Positions 1 through 6,664 are shown, counted from the stretch's first letter. The stretch: 8,061 bases of DNA from Nanohaloarchaea archaeon PL-Br10_U2g5 (GCA_001564205.1 LKMY01000067.1:1-8061); one strand, 5' to 3'. The notes: a model not told the origin generated them from the letters alone. Numbers and translations: made by a program.

Positions 1-623
1 ATGTACGGTGCGGCGCCCGCGTAGGCGGCGACACCGATGTTCTCGACCGTCTGCGCGATCGCGAGCACGTCTTCGACGCTCTCGATGCCGAAGTCGTACT
101 CCAGCTCCACGGCCGGGTCCCCACCGAGGAGCTCAACGACCTGTGTGAGGACGTCGACGTGGACGGACTCGTGTTCACCGGCGACGATAACGTACTCGTA
201 GATCTCGGAGCGAGCCTCCTCGTCGAACTCAGAGAGGGCGTCCGAGTCGACGAAGTCCTGCTCGTCGAACATCTCGAGCGATTCGCGATAGAACGCGTCC
301 TCTAAGTTCTCCAGCGTGAGCGCGTAGTTCAGTACGTCCACGTCGGTGCCGCGATCGGCGAACGGCGTCATCTCTTCTTCGACTTCCTCTTCTTCCTCCT
401 CGTCTTGGGCCACTGCCGTTCCGCCACCGAGCGCCAGCAACGCTCCGCCGGCGACGGCGGATTTCGCGAGGAAACTCCGCCGGGAGCCCTCTTCGTCAGT
501 GATCTGCGACCGGATCGAATCGGCGATCCGCTCTGCGCGTTGTTCGACCGTCGTGTCTACTCCTGCCGTCGTCTCTAATTCTGCCGTCGTGTCCAATTCC
601 GTTGGTGTGTCTCGTTCTGTCAT
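1..623 (-). CDS. Tat-exported ferritin-like domain protein (C-terminus outside window)
   Basis: The visible 207 residues begin with a hydrophilic Thr/Glu/Asp-rich leader, followed by a twin-arginine signal SRRSFL at about residues 47-52. A small hydrophobic stretch to about residue 72 ends in AVAQ, then comes an acidic Glu run at 75-84. The mature part resembles the Ferritin_2/ferritin-like four-helix family: TLENLEDAFY at 103-112 supplies helix-1 Glu residues, AGEHESVHVDVL at 148-159 gives an ExxH motif, and TVENIGVAAYAGA at 192-204 matches the third helix. The fourth helix lies beyond base 1. Such proteins are presumed di-iron proteins outside the membrane; substrate and role here are unknown. 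The ATG at 623 was chosen because it gives a typical haloarchaeal start. An in-frame ATG at 650 would add nine residues and has a weak GGTG upstream. The leader carries an 18-base tandem repeat, listed separately. Confidence 0.85.
   Translation of the reverse strand, partial: MTERDTPTELDTTAELETTAGVDTTVEQRAERIADSIRSQITDEEGSRRSFLAKSAVAGGALLALGGGTAVAQDEEEEEEVEEEMTPFADRGTDVDVLNYALTLENLEDAFYRESLEMFDEQDFVDSDALSEFDEEARSEIYEYVIVAGEHESVHVDVLTQVVELLGGDPAVELEYDFGIESVEDVLAIAQTVENIGVAAYAGAAPY
546..599 (-). repeat. Three 18-base tandem repeats inside the leader of the ferritin-like gene
   Basis: Three adjacent 18-base units read in frame on the minus strand as ELDTTA, ELETTA and GVDTTV (residues 9-26). 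The first two units differ at only a few bases and the third is more diverged. The repeat lies before the Tat motif, so it lengthens the cytoplasmic n-region of the signal peptide. Slippage-driven expansion is the likely origin. Confidence 0.75.
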
Positions 624-717
624 GATTTTCTTGGGCGTCGGACCGCTCATTCGGCGAGCACCGATCGTCAGCTTTCGCCTCGTCCGACTGTCTATCCCTT
701 CAACTTTCCGTCGTATT

Positions 718-724
718 GTTATTT
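718..724 (-). promoter_or_regulatory. Possible TATA box for the ferritin-like gene
   Basis: The minus strand reads aacaaataac here, the only AT-rich TATA-like element within 120 bases of the start. It would give transcription from about base 693 and a leader of roughly 70 bases, long for a haloarchaeal gene, so this is tentative. Confidence 0.25.
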
Positions 725-1342
725 GTTGCCATCGTGAAACGTCGAATTCATTGGTTTCGCTTACTCTAACGCCCGATCTAGTTTGGTCGGGTTACTTCCG
801 CGCCGAGTCAACATACCAGTCGTGGAACCGTGGAGAGAGTGACGCGCCTGACTAGCGGCAACGAACGCGTTCCGACGGTCGGAGTAAGCCCGATAAACGG
901 CCCAAATGGGTCCTCAGGCCCGTTCTATCGCTGTTTAACCGGGAGGCAAACTCGGAGCGACATCTCGAAATTCGATCCTTCCGATCCGATCCGGTGTGAG
1001 ATACGCAACCGTTACCGAGCGCTCTTTCGTCGTTTATCTCGCTTACCTGTTCGGACGGCACCGCCCGCGTGGTCGTACATCGTTGCGGGAGATGGGCAGA
1101 CCGTCGCATGGGACAGACAGGTGCAGGCGAAAAGTCACCAGCTTCATGCATGTCGTTGACGGGTCCCGTGACAAAGGGTCCACTGTGAAGGGTTCGGCTC
1201 TGGACGCTCTCCACACGATTCGGCGGCGCAAAACCACCCAACCGAGCGGATTTTGTCGCTGCGACATCCGGCGTATCCATCGCCTGGGAACGCCGTTAGT
1301 AGATTCCTACTAGGTGAGCGAATTTCGAAAGCATCTGTGGGT

Positions 1343-1349
1343 TTTAATA
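1343..1349 (+). promoter_or_regulatory. Likely TATA box for the DUF7344 transcript
   Basis: TTTAATA lies in a GC-rich surround. A start of transcription about 25 bases downstream (near 1372) would fall just before the ATG at 1379 and give the DUF7344 gene a leader of about 190 bases. A quasi-palindrome CGAATTTCGA sits 14 bases upstream at 1319-1328, where a regulator could bind. Confidence 0.45.
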
Positions 1350-1378
1350 GGTTCTTTCGTTATGAGGTGGATGTCACT

Positions 1379-1564
1379 ATGCTAATTACAATGCGGGTGA
1401 TCACCGACTTGTTTCAACCTCCGTCATCCGTCTCCGAGGTGACTCCATTCCGTGGAGACCTCACAGAACAGGGAGCGAACGCCCTGAAAGAGGCGAACAG
1501 TCGCAACACGGAGGCGTCTAAACAGGCCAACGGGCATCGCGAACAGAGCGTAACACAACCATGA
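1379..1564 (+). CDS. Possible 61-residue leader ORF overlapping the DUF7344 gene
   Basis: This ORF starts seven or so bases after the predicted transcription start and ends in a TGA that overlaps the next gene's ATG (ATGA at 1561-1564), the layout of translational coupling. The product begins MLITMRVITDLF and has a hydrophilic second half rich in Asn, Gln, Glu and Lys; no known domain is recognised. Third positions are about 60 percent G/C, lower than in the neighbouring confirmed genes, so coding is uncertain. The frame stays open upstream to 1253, but nothing there looks coding. It could equally be an untranslated leader that happens to be open. Confidence 0.3.
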   Translation: MLITMRVITDLFQPPSSVSEVTPFRGDLTEQGANALKEANSRNTEASKQANGHREQSVTQP

Positions 1565-2142
1565 GCGCTGCTGAACACACTCCCGAAACGACGCCAGTGG
1601 ACGATCCAACGACGGAGTCTGCCGGCAGCGAGGAAGACGACGAGCGGCAGCCGGTGTCCAACCTCTCGCTCGACGTCGTGTTCAACGTCCTTCGAAACCG
1701 TCGCCGGCGCTTAGTGCTGAAAGCGGTCGAAGAACAGGACGGTACCACGACGCTCAGCGATCTCGCCGAACACATCGGTGGCATCGAGAACGATAAGTCG
1801 CCGAGGGCGCTCAACGCCCAGGAACGAAAGCGAGTGTACGTCGGCCTGTATCAGTGTCATCTCCCGAAGATGGACGACGCCGGCGCGGTCGAGTTCGATA
1901 AGAACCGCGGGACCGTCGACCGGGGGCCGATGGCCGACACGTATCACACGTACCTGGCACGCGAGTTCGACTCCACCACGTCGTGGGCGCGATACTACGG
2001 CGGGCTCACGGGGGCGTCCTCTGTCGCGCTCGTCGCGTCAGTCACCCTGCTCAGTGGGCTGACTCCGGTCGTCTTCTTGATGACGCTCGTCGCGTTCGCC
2101 GCCCTCTCGGCGTACCACTGGTCCTGCACGACAAACCAGTAG
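1561..2142 (+). CDS. DUF7344 winged-helix protein with two C-terminal membrane helices
   Basis: The 193-residue product starts with a 34-residue acidic disordered tail. A winged-helix domain of the haloarchaeal DUF7344 type follows: LSLDVVFNVLRNRRRRLVLKAV (about 35-56), TLSDLAEHIGGIEND (64-78) and the signature RKRVYVGLYQCHLPKMDDAGAVEFDKNRGTV (89-119). Residues 147-165 and 167-185 are hydrophobic and look like two transmembrane helices, so the DNA-binding-like domain is probably tethered to the membrane. The family is thought to be regulatory; no target or ligand is known. The start is firm: in-frame TAA at 1519-1521 blocks extension and no other start codon intervenes. It stands alone, with a possible leader ORF before it and its own promoter. 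Confidence 0.88.
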   Translation: MSAAEHTPETTPVDDPTTESAGSEEDDERQPVSNLSLDVVFNVLRNRRRRLVLKAVEEQDGTTTLSDLAEHIGGIENDKSPRALNAQERKRVYVGLYQCHLPKMDDAGAVEFDKNRGTVDRGPMADTYHTYLAREFDSTTSWARYYGGLTGASSVALVASVTLLSGLTPVVFLMTLVAFAALSAYHWSCTTNQ

Positions 2143-2143
2143 C

Positions 2144-2160
2144 CGAGAGACGGCCTCTCG
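2144..2160 (+). terminator. Possible terminator hairpin after the DUF7344 gene
   Basis: A perfect 6-base stem (CGAGAG / CTCTCG) with a 5-base loop begins two bases after the stop codon. A pyrimidine-rich run follows about 25 bases later (near 2182-2198). Archaeal termination mainly uses T-rich tracts, and there is none here, so support is weak. Confidence 0.3.
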
Positions 2161-2283
2161 TCGCGACGTTCGCCCGGAGCGGTCTCTCTTCTCCTCCCGG
2201 GTAGTCGCGTGCCGGCGAGAACGTGTCCAGCCGCTCGGTATTCACAGTGAGCCCCTACCGATGGCGTCAGTCGGTTGTCACTC

Positions 2284-2290
2284 TATAACA
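2284..2290 (+). promoter_or_regulatory. Possible TATA box for glmS
   Basis: TATAACA is the best TATA-like element between the DUF7344 stop and glmS. It would place transcription start near 2312. A 5-base inverted repeat (GATCC-cgt-GGATC, 2298-2310) lies directly between box and predicted start, a typical repressor position. The rest of the 2143-2427 gap holds nothing else recognised. Confidence 0.35.
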
Positions 2291-2354
2291 AAGCACCGAT
2301 CCCGTGGATCTTGCCTCGTCGTTCCGACGGTATCGGGACGGACGGACTCAACTC

Positions 2355-2426
2355 ATGAATCCACAGACGAAAGCAGACGATCCGCGATCGCTTCGCAGCG
2401 AACTCACCGATTCGGCGGGGGCGTAA
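2355..2426 (+). CDS. Possible 23-residue leader peptide upstream of glmS
   Basis: An ATG opens a 23-codon frame whose TAA ends one base before the glmS start. The peptide begins MNPQTKADDPRSL and is hydrophilic, with no recognisable motif. Position and tight spacing suggest translational coupling or a leader peptide. Length alone gives no evidence of coding and there is no clear ribosome binding site. Confidence 0.25.
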   Translation: MNPQTKADDPRSLRSELTDSAGA

Positions 2427-2427
2427 G

Positions 2428-4290
2428 ATGTGCGGGATCATCGCCCGTGTCGGCGACGGCGACGCGCTCGCGGAGCTCCTGACTGGTCTTCGTAACCTCG
2501 AGTATCGCGGTTACGACTCCGCCGGCGTCGCGGTCCGGAGCGAGGACGGAATCGACGTGTGCAAGCGGGAGGGAGAGACCGACGTGCTCGACGCCGCCTT
2601 AGCGGAGCGTCACCTCTTCGGTGACATCGGCATTGGCCACACGCGCTGGAGCACCCACGGACCGCCCTCTGACGCCAACGCTCATCCACACACCGATACG
2701 GACGGGCGAGTCGCCGTCGTCCACAACGGGATCATCCGAAACTACGAATCGCTTCGGCGTGAGCTCCGTGAGGAGGGCTATCGGTTCAGTAGCGATACCG
2801 ACACGGAAGTCGTTCCGCACCTCGTCGCTCGCGAACTCGACGCCGGTGCCGACCCCGAGTCAGCGTTTCGGACGGCGACGGACCGGCTCGAGGGGAGTTA
2901 TGCGCTCGCAATGATTGTCGCCGACGAGGACGCCGTCTACGCGACTCGTCACGGGTCCCCGCTCGTGCTCGGCGTCGGCGACGACACTAACTACCTCGCC
3001 AGCGACGTGCCCGCGTTTCTCGAATTCACCGACCGCGTCGTCTACTTGGAAGACGACGATGTCGTCGTCCTCAACAGAGACGGGTACCGTCTCACGACGA
3101 CGGAGGGCGAGGCGGTCGAGCGGGAAATCGAGACGGTCGACTGGACGGCCGGAGACGCACAGAAAGGAGTGTACACCCACTTCATGCGCAAAGAGATCGA
3201 TGAGCAGCCCGCTTCCCTTCGGCAGACGCTCGAAGGTCGGACCGACGAGGGCGAGACTGTGTTGGAGACGTTCCCACAGGGGTCGTTCTCGGAGGTCGCT
3301 AACGTCGTCTTCGTCGCCTGTGGGACGTCGTATCACGCGGCCATGTACGGGAGTACGCTTCTCCGCCGACGCGGAATCCCGGCGACGGCGATGCGCGCGA
3401 ACGAGTTCGCACACGACCCGATGCCGGTCTCCGATCGGACGCTCGTCGTCGCCGTTACGCAGAGCGGGGAGACAGCCGACACGTTGGCATCGCTCAAGGT
3501 TGCGAACGAGTCGCCGGCGAGGACGCTCGCGGTTACGAACGTCGTCGGTTCGACCGCTGCCCGCGAGGCGGACGACGCGATGTTCATCCGCGCCGGTCCG
3601 GAGATCGGTGTCGCCGCCACCAAGACGTTTTCCTCGCAGGTCGCATCGCTAGTGCTGCTCGCCGACCGGCTCGACGCCGACGGGGCCGGCATCGAGACGA
3701 GCTCCGGCGTCCGGACTCCTTCGGAGACGGTCGGCGAACGCGCGAGCACCACGGACGGAGGCGTCGAAGTCGGAACGATACGGTCGCTGCCGGACGACGT
3801 CGAAACCGTGATCAACGACGGTGGGGCCGCACGTCTGGCGAAACAGTACGCTGACGCCGACTCCTACTTTTTCATCGGACGCGGGGTCGGCTACCCGGTC
3901 GCGCTCGAGGGGGCACTGAAATTCAAGGAGATCACGTACGACCACGCAGAGGGGTTCGCGGCCGGCGAGCTCAAACACGGACCGCTCGCACTCGTGACGC
4001 CATCGACAGTGATCATCGCGGTGTTTACCGGGCGAGACGATGAACGAACACTTCACAACGTCCGTGAGGCACAGAGCCGCGGCGCGCCGATCATCGGTGT
4101 GGGGCCCGAGTCGTCGACCGAGATCCGGGACGCGGTTGACGAATACCTCTCGATCCCAGACACGGACCCAGAGCTCTCCGGTGTGCTGGCGAACGTACAC
4201 CTCCAGCTGCTGGCGTATCACGCCGCCGAAATCCTCGACCGGGCGATCGACAAGCCGCGAAACCTCGCCAAAAGTGTCACCGTCGAGTGA
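2428..4290 (+). CDS. glmS: Glutamine--fructose-6-phosphate aminotransferase (isomerizing)
   Basis: This enzyme makes glucosamine-6-phosphate from fructose-6-phosphate and glutamine, the first step of UDP-N-acetylglucosamine synthesis. The 620 residues hold all family landmarks. The N-terminal glutaminase has the nucleophile Cys2 (MCGI), EYRGYDSAG at 25-33, GHTRWSTHG at 70-78, HNG at 99-101 and DTDTE at 123-127. Two SIS sugar-isomerase domains follow: VACGTSYHAA and QSGET at about 296-349, EIGVAATKTFSSQ at 392-404, then GALKFKEITYDHAEGFAAGELKHGPLAL at about 495-522. The C-terminus NLAKSVTVE carries the sugar-binding Lys615, equivalent to Lys603 of the E. coli enzyme. Length is near the E. coli 609. 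The segment between the SIS domains (about 413-460) is longer and Ser/Thr/Gly/Glu-rich. The ATG at 2428 is fixed because Cys2 must follow Met. Confidence 0.98.
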   Translation: MCGIIARVGDGDALAELLTGLRNLEYRGYDSAGVAVRSEDGIDVCKREGETDVLDAALAERHLFGDIGIGHTRWSTHGPPSDANAHPHTDTDGRVAVVHNGIIRNYESLRRELREEGYRFSSDTDTEVVPHLVARELDAGADPESAFRTATDRLEGSYALAMIVADEDAVYATRHGSPLVLGVGDDTNYLASDVPAFLEFTDRVVYLEDDDVVVLNRDGYRLTTTEGEAVEREIETVDWTAGDAQKGVYTHFMRKEIDEQPASLRQTLEGRTDEGETVLETFPQGSFSEVANVVFVACGTSYHAAMYGSTLLRRRGIPATAMRANEFAHDPMPVSDRTLVVAVTQSGETADTLASLKVANESPARTLAVTNVVGSTAAREADDAMFIRAGPEIGVAATKTFSSQVASLVLLADRLDADGAGIETSSGVRTPSETVGERASTTDGGVEVGTIRSLPDDVETVINDGGAARLAKQYADADSYFFIGRGVGYPVALEGALKFKEITYDHAEGFAAGELKHGPLALVTPSTVIIAVFTGRDDERTLHNVREAQSRGAPIIGVGPESSTEIRDAVDEYLSIPDTDPELSGVLANVHLQLLAYHAAEILDRAIDKPRNLAKSVTVE

Positions 4291-4301
4291 TCGGTTGACC
4301 G

Positions 4302-4330
4302 GCGGTGCAGTCCGCTGCTTCCTCTCGTTT
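4302..4330 (+). terminator. Possible glmS terminator
   Basis: Eleven bases after the stop is a short stem GCGG/CCGC with loop TGCAGT (an alternative is GCAG/CTGC). A pyrimidine-rich tail ending in TTT follows at 4319-4330. It lies in the 44-base gap between glmS and a convergent gene, where termination is expected. Confidence 0.3.
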
Positions 4331-4334
4331 CGGG

Positions 4335-4568
4335 CTACCCGTCGGGATCCCACCGAGTGTACGCCCGAATCGAACCGCTTCTGGGTTCGGCGTCCGTCTC
4401 CGACCGAACCGCCGCCTCGCCGAGCGCGAGCTGCCGTCGAGTCAGACAGTCGAGACACCCGTACACTGCGTTTCCGGCGCCGAATACACGGACGAACCGC
4501 GTACTGACCGCCGAGCCACAGCGCTCACACCGTCGGTTCGGATCCGTCGAGTACCGTCGGTCGGACAT
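4335..4568 (-). CDS. Small zinc-ribbon protein, DUF7563-like
   Basis: The 77-residue product has CERC at 14-17 and GCLDC at 37-41, two CxxC pairs that would bind one zinc ion. Between them is STRFVRVFGAGNAVYGC. This pattern (CxxCG, aromatic, RVFG, then CxxC) matches the short haloarchaeal zinc-finger family annotated DUF7563. Function is unknown; such small zinc proteins may bind nucleic acid or protein. The C-terminal 30 residues after the second pair are variable and charged. It converges on glmS with 44 bases between stops. A TATA-like element 22-29 bases before the ATG supports this start and a leaderless transcript. Confidence 0.8.
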   Translation of the reverse strand: MSDRRYSTDPNRRCERCGSAVSTRFVRVFGAGNAVYGCLDCLTRRQLALGEAAVRSETDAEPRSGSIRAYTRWDPDG

Positions 4569-4589
4569 GCGTTCTCGGTGCAGGGTCAG

Positions 4590-4597
4590 TTATTTGG
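4590..4597 (-). promoter_or_regulatory. TATA box of the zinc-ribbon gene
   Basis: The minus strand reads ccaaataa here, 22-29 bases before the ATG at 4568. This is the spacing expected for a leaderless haloarchaeal transcript that begins at or next to the start codon. Confidence 0.5.
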
Positions 4598-4734
4598 TTA
4601 GTTAGGTGATACCGAGACGCACGCAGTCGTCACGAAGCAAATCCTCTCGGAATTCGACGAGCGACGGTGATCGCTACGGTAGGATGCAATTAACGAAGTT
4701 GATTCGAAGCAGTTGCACAGATACCCGAACACCC

Positions 4735-4753
4735 GAGGATCGGAAGCATCCTC
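4735..4753 (-). terminator. Hairpin downstream of the HalOD1 gene
   Basis: A perfect 6-base stem (GAGGAT / ATCCTC) with a 7-base loop lies about 57 bases past the HalOD1 stop. A second hairpin (AATTAAC-gaa-GTTGATT, one G-U pair) is at 4688-4704. Neither has a T tract on the minus strand, so a role in termination or transcript end protection is only possible. The rest of 4600-4809 has no recognised feature. Confidence 0.2.
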
Positions 4754-4809
4754 CCTTTCAGCGTACCCCTGTCCACGGTCATCGGGTACCGGGTCATTTT
4801 TGAACGGAA

Positions 4810-5088
4810 CTACTGCTCGCCGTCGATCGATTCGACGATGACCGTTCCGTCTCCGAGCACTGTGACATCGTGGTTCGCGTAAACGAACGAGATCGTGATC
4901 GAATTCCCGTTTGCCTCGTCGCCGTTACAGAGCATATTGAGGGCATCGGTGTCAACCACGTCGTTCAGTGTCGGTAGGTCGGTCGGGTCGCGGTCAGTGC
5001 GCTCGCTCACCGTCTCGACGACCGCAACTGCCGGGGAGACTGTCGCCCAATCGTAGCGGAGAATAGATCGATTAGAGGCGTCACTCAT
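4810..5088 (-). CDS. HalOD1 output domain protein
   Basis: From the ATG at 5088 the product has 92 residues. It matches HalOD1 (Halobacterial output domain 1): TVSPAVAVVETVSERTDRDP, then LPTLNDVVDTDALNML, a strand ITISFVYANHDVTVLGDGTVIVE, and a short acidic end. HalOD1 occurs alone or at the end of haloarchaeal signal proteins and is thought to act as an output or sensor module; its ligand and partner are unknown. An in-frame ATG at 5115 would add nine residues. The inner start was preferred because MSDAS is a usual haloarchaeal beginning and a short ORF ends there in an ATGA overlap. The nearest gene on this strand, phnM, stops about 200 bases upstream, and a separate TATA box lies between them. 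Confidence 0.85.
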   Translation of the reverse strand: MSDASNRSILRYDWATVSPAVAVVETVSERTDRDPTDLPTLNDVVDTDALNMLCNGDEANGNSITISFVYANHDVTVLGDGTVIVESIDGEQ

Positions 5089-5156
5089 GTCGGGGTAACC
5101 GGTGGTAGAACGCATGGTTGTGGGACGTCGACGTCAGACCGTATGAGAGTAGCCAT
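5085..5156 (-). CDS. Possible 23-residue leader ORF of the HalOD1 gene
   Basis: The ATG at 5156 sits about 24 bases from the centre of a strong TATA box, the distance of a leaderless start. The frame ends in a TGA overlapping the HalOD1 ATG at 5088 (ATGA). The peptide begins MATLIRSDVDVPQP and contains a 12-base palindrome within its coding sequence. If the HalOD1 gene instead begins at 5115, this ORF overlaps it and would probably be spurious. Confidence 0.25.
   Translation of the reverse strand: MATLIRSDVDVPQPCVLPPVTPT
5124..5135. promoter_or_regulatory. 12-base perfect palindrome in the HalOD1 leader
   Basis: GACGTCGACGTC is fully self-complementary and lies about 20 bases downstream of the predicted transcription start. 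A dimeric repressor could bind there. CG-rich palindromes also arise by chance in this base composition. Confidence 0.25.
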
Positions 5157-5176
5157 GAAGACCATCATCAGATAGG

Positions 5177-5183
5177 TTTTATA
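5177..5183 (-). promoter_or_regulatory. TATA box of the HalOD1 gene
   Basis: The minus strand reads gtataaaac, one of the best TATA boxes in the window. Predicted transcription begins near 5155, giving a leader of about 67 bases to the ATG at 5088. The only other gene nearby ends in this gap, so the box should serve HalOD1. Confidence 0.55.
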
Positions 5184-5292
5184 CGTCCCGAATACACTTT
5201 TACCTTCTGGTCTTTGGCGGTTACTCCGGCCCGTAGAGCCGATCTCGAGCGTTGAGAGTACCGGAAGTGTCAGTACAAAATCAGACGGTTAG

Positions 5293-6480
5293 CTACGAAC
5301 CAGGACCGCGCGAGATCGCCGTTGGCGTCGTCCGCGGTGGAGCGCGACTCGTCGCCAGGGCTTCGGTGCCGTCGATGAAGACGCGTTCGACGACTGGAAT
5401 CGGCTCCGGATCGACGACGAGTACGTCCGCACGCGCACCGACCTCGATCCGTCCTCTGTCGTGTACCCCGGCCGCCTCCGCGGGGTTCCGCGTGACGCGA
5501 TTGACTCGAACCGGAAGCGGCTCGTCGGTATCGACAAACGGAGCCGCAAGCAGGGACGGCGGGTGATAATCCGAGCAGAGTACGTCGACGAGCCCGTCGT
5601 CGATCGCCGATCGAACAGAGAGGTTGTCCCACAGGCTCCCACCCCTGATAAGATTCGGCGCACCCATCGCGACCGTCATCCCGCGATCAGTCGCGCAGCC
5701 GGCCGCTTCGTGGGTGAGCGGGTATTCGCTGATCGACGCCCCGTGTTCGAGCATGCGCTCGACGGCCGCCGGCGACTCGTCGTCGTGTGAAGCGAGCGGG
5801 GCCCCGGCGTCAGCGGCGATCTCCGCGATCCGCTCCGACAGCATATCGCGGTCCGAGCCCGAGAGCGTCTCGCGTTCGGCGGCCGCCTCCGCGACGCTCT
5901 CTTTCGGCCAGTTTCGGTCTTCGACGTAGTGACGCTCGAACTCCTCGGCGTCGAACTGGCCGTCGCCCGGGGCGTGATGCATGATCGAGACGAGATCGAG
6001 ACGCGTGTCGCTCGCCACACGCTCGACGGCGTCGACGCTTGCCGTGGACAGTTCGCAGCGCGCGTGCAACCGGTTATCCCCGAGCGTGTCTGTCACGGTC
6101 GCGACCTCGCGAGCGAGCTCGTCTGCGTCCGCGAACGTTCGGTCGTCGTCCGGCGAGTCCTCGAACGCGATGGCGTGGAACTTCGTCGTCACACCGGCCA
6201 GTACGTTCACGCGGTCCGCCATCGAGAGCGCACGCCGAACGTCGACTCGAGCCTCCGAGCGCGGATAGAGGTGTTGTTCGACGTCGTCGCCGTGGAGGTC
6301 GATGAGACCGGGCATCACGACACGTCCCTCCGCATCGACAGTCCTCGAGCGAGCCATCGGAGTGCGTCTCGTCTTCCCGACGTCTACGATTCGGTTGCCG
6401 GCGAGAACGACGCGACCGTCTTCGATGACCCGTCTCGGGGTGATGACGCGCCCGTTTCGGATCTCGGTGATCTTCGTCAT
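5293..6480 (-). CDS. phnM: PhnM, alpha-D-ribose 1-methylphosphonate 5-triphosphate diphosphatase
   Basis: PhnM is the amidohydrolase that removes pyrophosphate from ribose 1-alkylphosphonate 5-triphosphate, giving the substrate of C-P lyase (PhnJ). The 395 residues follow the E. coli protein (378) throughout: MPGLIDLHGDD at 56-66, GVTTKFHAIAFED at 96-108, LHARCELS at 138-145, MHHAPGDGQF at 167-176, ASHDDES at 230-236, SEYPLTHEAA at 251-260, MGAPNLIRGGS at 272-282 and SDYHPPSLLAA at 303-313. The His and Asp residues in these motifs form the metal site of the amidohydrolase fold. A tail of about 20 residues after VFIDG is extra and rich in Pro, Thr and Arg. No other phn gene is visible on either side. 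The ATG at 6480 overlaps the stop of a short upstream ORF (ATGA). Confidence 0.93.
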   Translation of the reverse strand: MTKITEIRNGRVITPRRVIEDGRVVLAGNRIVDVGKTRRTPMARSRTVDAEGRVVMPGLIDLHGDDVEQHLYPRSEARVDVRRALSMADRVNVLAGVTTKFHAIAFEDSPDDDRTFADADELAREVATVTDTLGDNRLHARCELSTASVDAVERVASDTRLDLVSIMHHAPGDGQFDAEEFERHYVEDRNWPKESVAEAAAERETLSGSDRDMLSERIAEIAADAGAPLASHDDESPAAVERMLEHGASISEYPLTHEAAGCATDRGMTVAMGAPNLIRGGSLWDNLSVRSAIDDGLVDVLCSDYHPPSLLAAPFVDTDEPLPVRVNRVTRNPAEAAGVHDRGRIEVGARADVLVVDPEPIPVVERVFIDGTEALATSRAPPRTTPTAISRGPGS

Positions 6481-6635
6481 CGGTCCGAGCGAACCGCGAC
6501 GGTCATTGGGTGAGCGTTCCGAGTGGAGTCGAAGGCGGTTCGAGTCGAGTCGGAGGCCGTCCGGATCGCGTCGGGGACGACCAAGGGAGGAGCCTCCTCA
6601 GTCATCGAACCGGTGCCGGTCGAGCGAGGGATCAT
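6477..6635 (-). CDS. Possible 52-residue leader ORF coupled to phnM
   Basis: The frame from ATG 6635 (or 6605, 42 residues) ends in a TGA that overlaps the phnM ATG. A weak TATA-like sequence lies about 30 bases before 6635, compatible with a leaderless start. The product has Asp-Ser-Thr-Arg repeated twice (SDSTRTA, FDSTRNA), reflecting an imperfect 21-base repeat. No family is recognised. The same frame stays open far upstream as an antisense shadow of the PP-loop gene, which shows how easily such frames arise here. Confidence 0.25.
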   Translation of the reverse strand: MIPRSTGTGSMTEEAPPLVVPDAIRTASDSTRTAFDSTRNAHPMTVAVRSDR

Positions 6636-6664
6636 AGACGAGTCTGTACCGACAGTGCTACCTT

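Larger units (their letters stand above)
624..1378. other. Gene-free stretch of about 750 bases
   Basis: No convincing gene is seen. Open frames exist on both strands (for example minus 852-1280 and plus 996-1313), but they overlap each other and encode Arg/Ser/Cys/Pro-rich proteins poor in Asp and Glu, unlike real haloarchaeal proteins. No rRNA, tRNA, RNase P or SRP RNA signature was recognised. Visible small structures are a hairpin at 772-791 (CCCGA...TCGGG), a near-palindrome TCGAAATTCGA at 965-975 whose reverse complement recurs at 1319-1328, ACGGGTCCCGT near 1162-1172, and a hairpin TAGTAG-ATTC-CTACTA at 1297-1312. Confidence 0.5.

Noticed and set aside
852..1280. 142-residue minus-strand open frame in the gene-free region
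   Set aside because: Its product is rich in Arg, Ser, Pro and Cys with few acidic residues, unlike the window's real proteins, and other frames over the same bases are open too.
1040..1310. Stable RNA gene such as RNase P or SRP RNA
   Set aside because: The conserved core sequences of these RNAs were looked for and not found on either strand.
2915..3652. 245-residue plus-strand open frame inside glmS
   Set aside because: It is very Arg- and Ser-rich and out of frame with conserved SIS motifs; a shadow of glmS.
3649..4458. 269-residue minus-strand open frame over the end of glmS
   Set aside because: It is antisense to well-supported glmS and overlaps the zinc-ribbon gene; the composition is not halophilic.
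5929..6513. 194-residue plus-strand open frame over phnM
   Set aside because: It is antisense to PhnM, whose motifs run the full length on the other strand.
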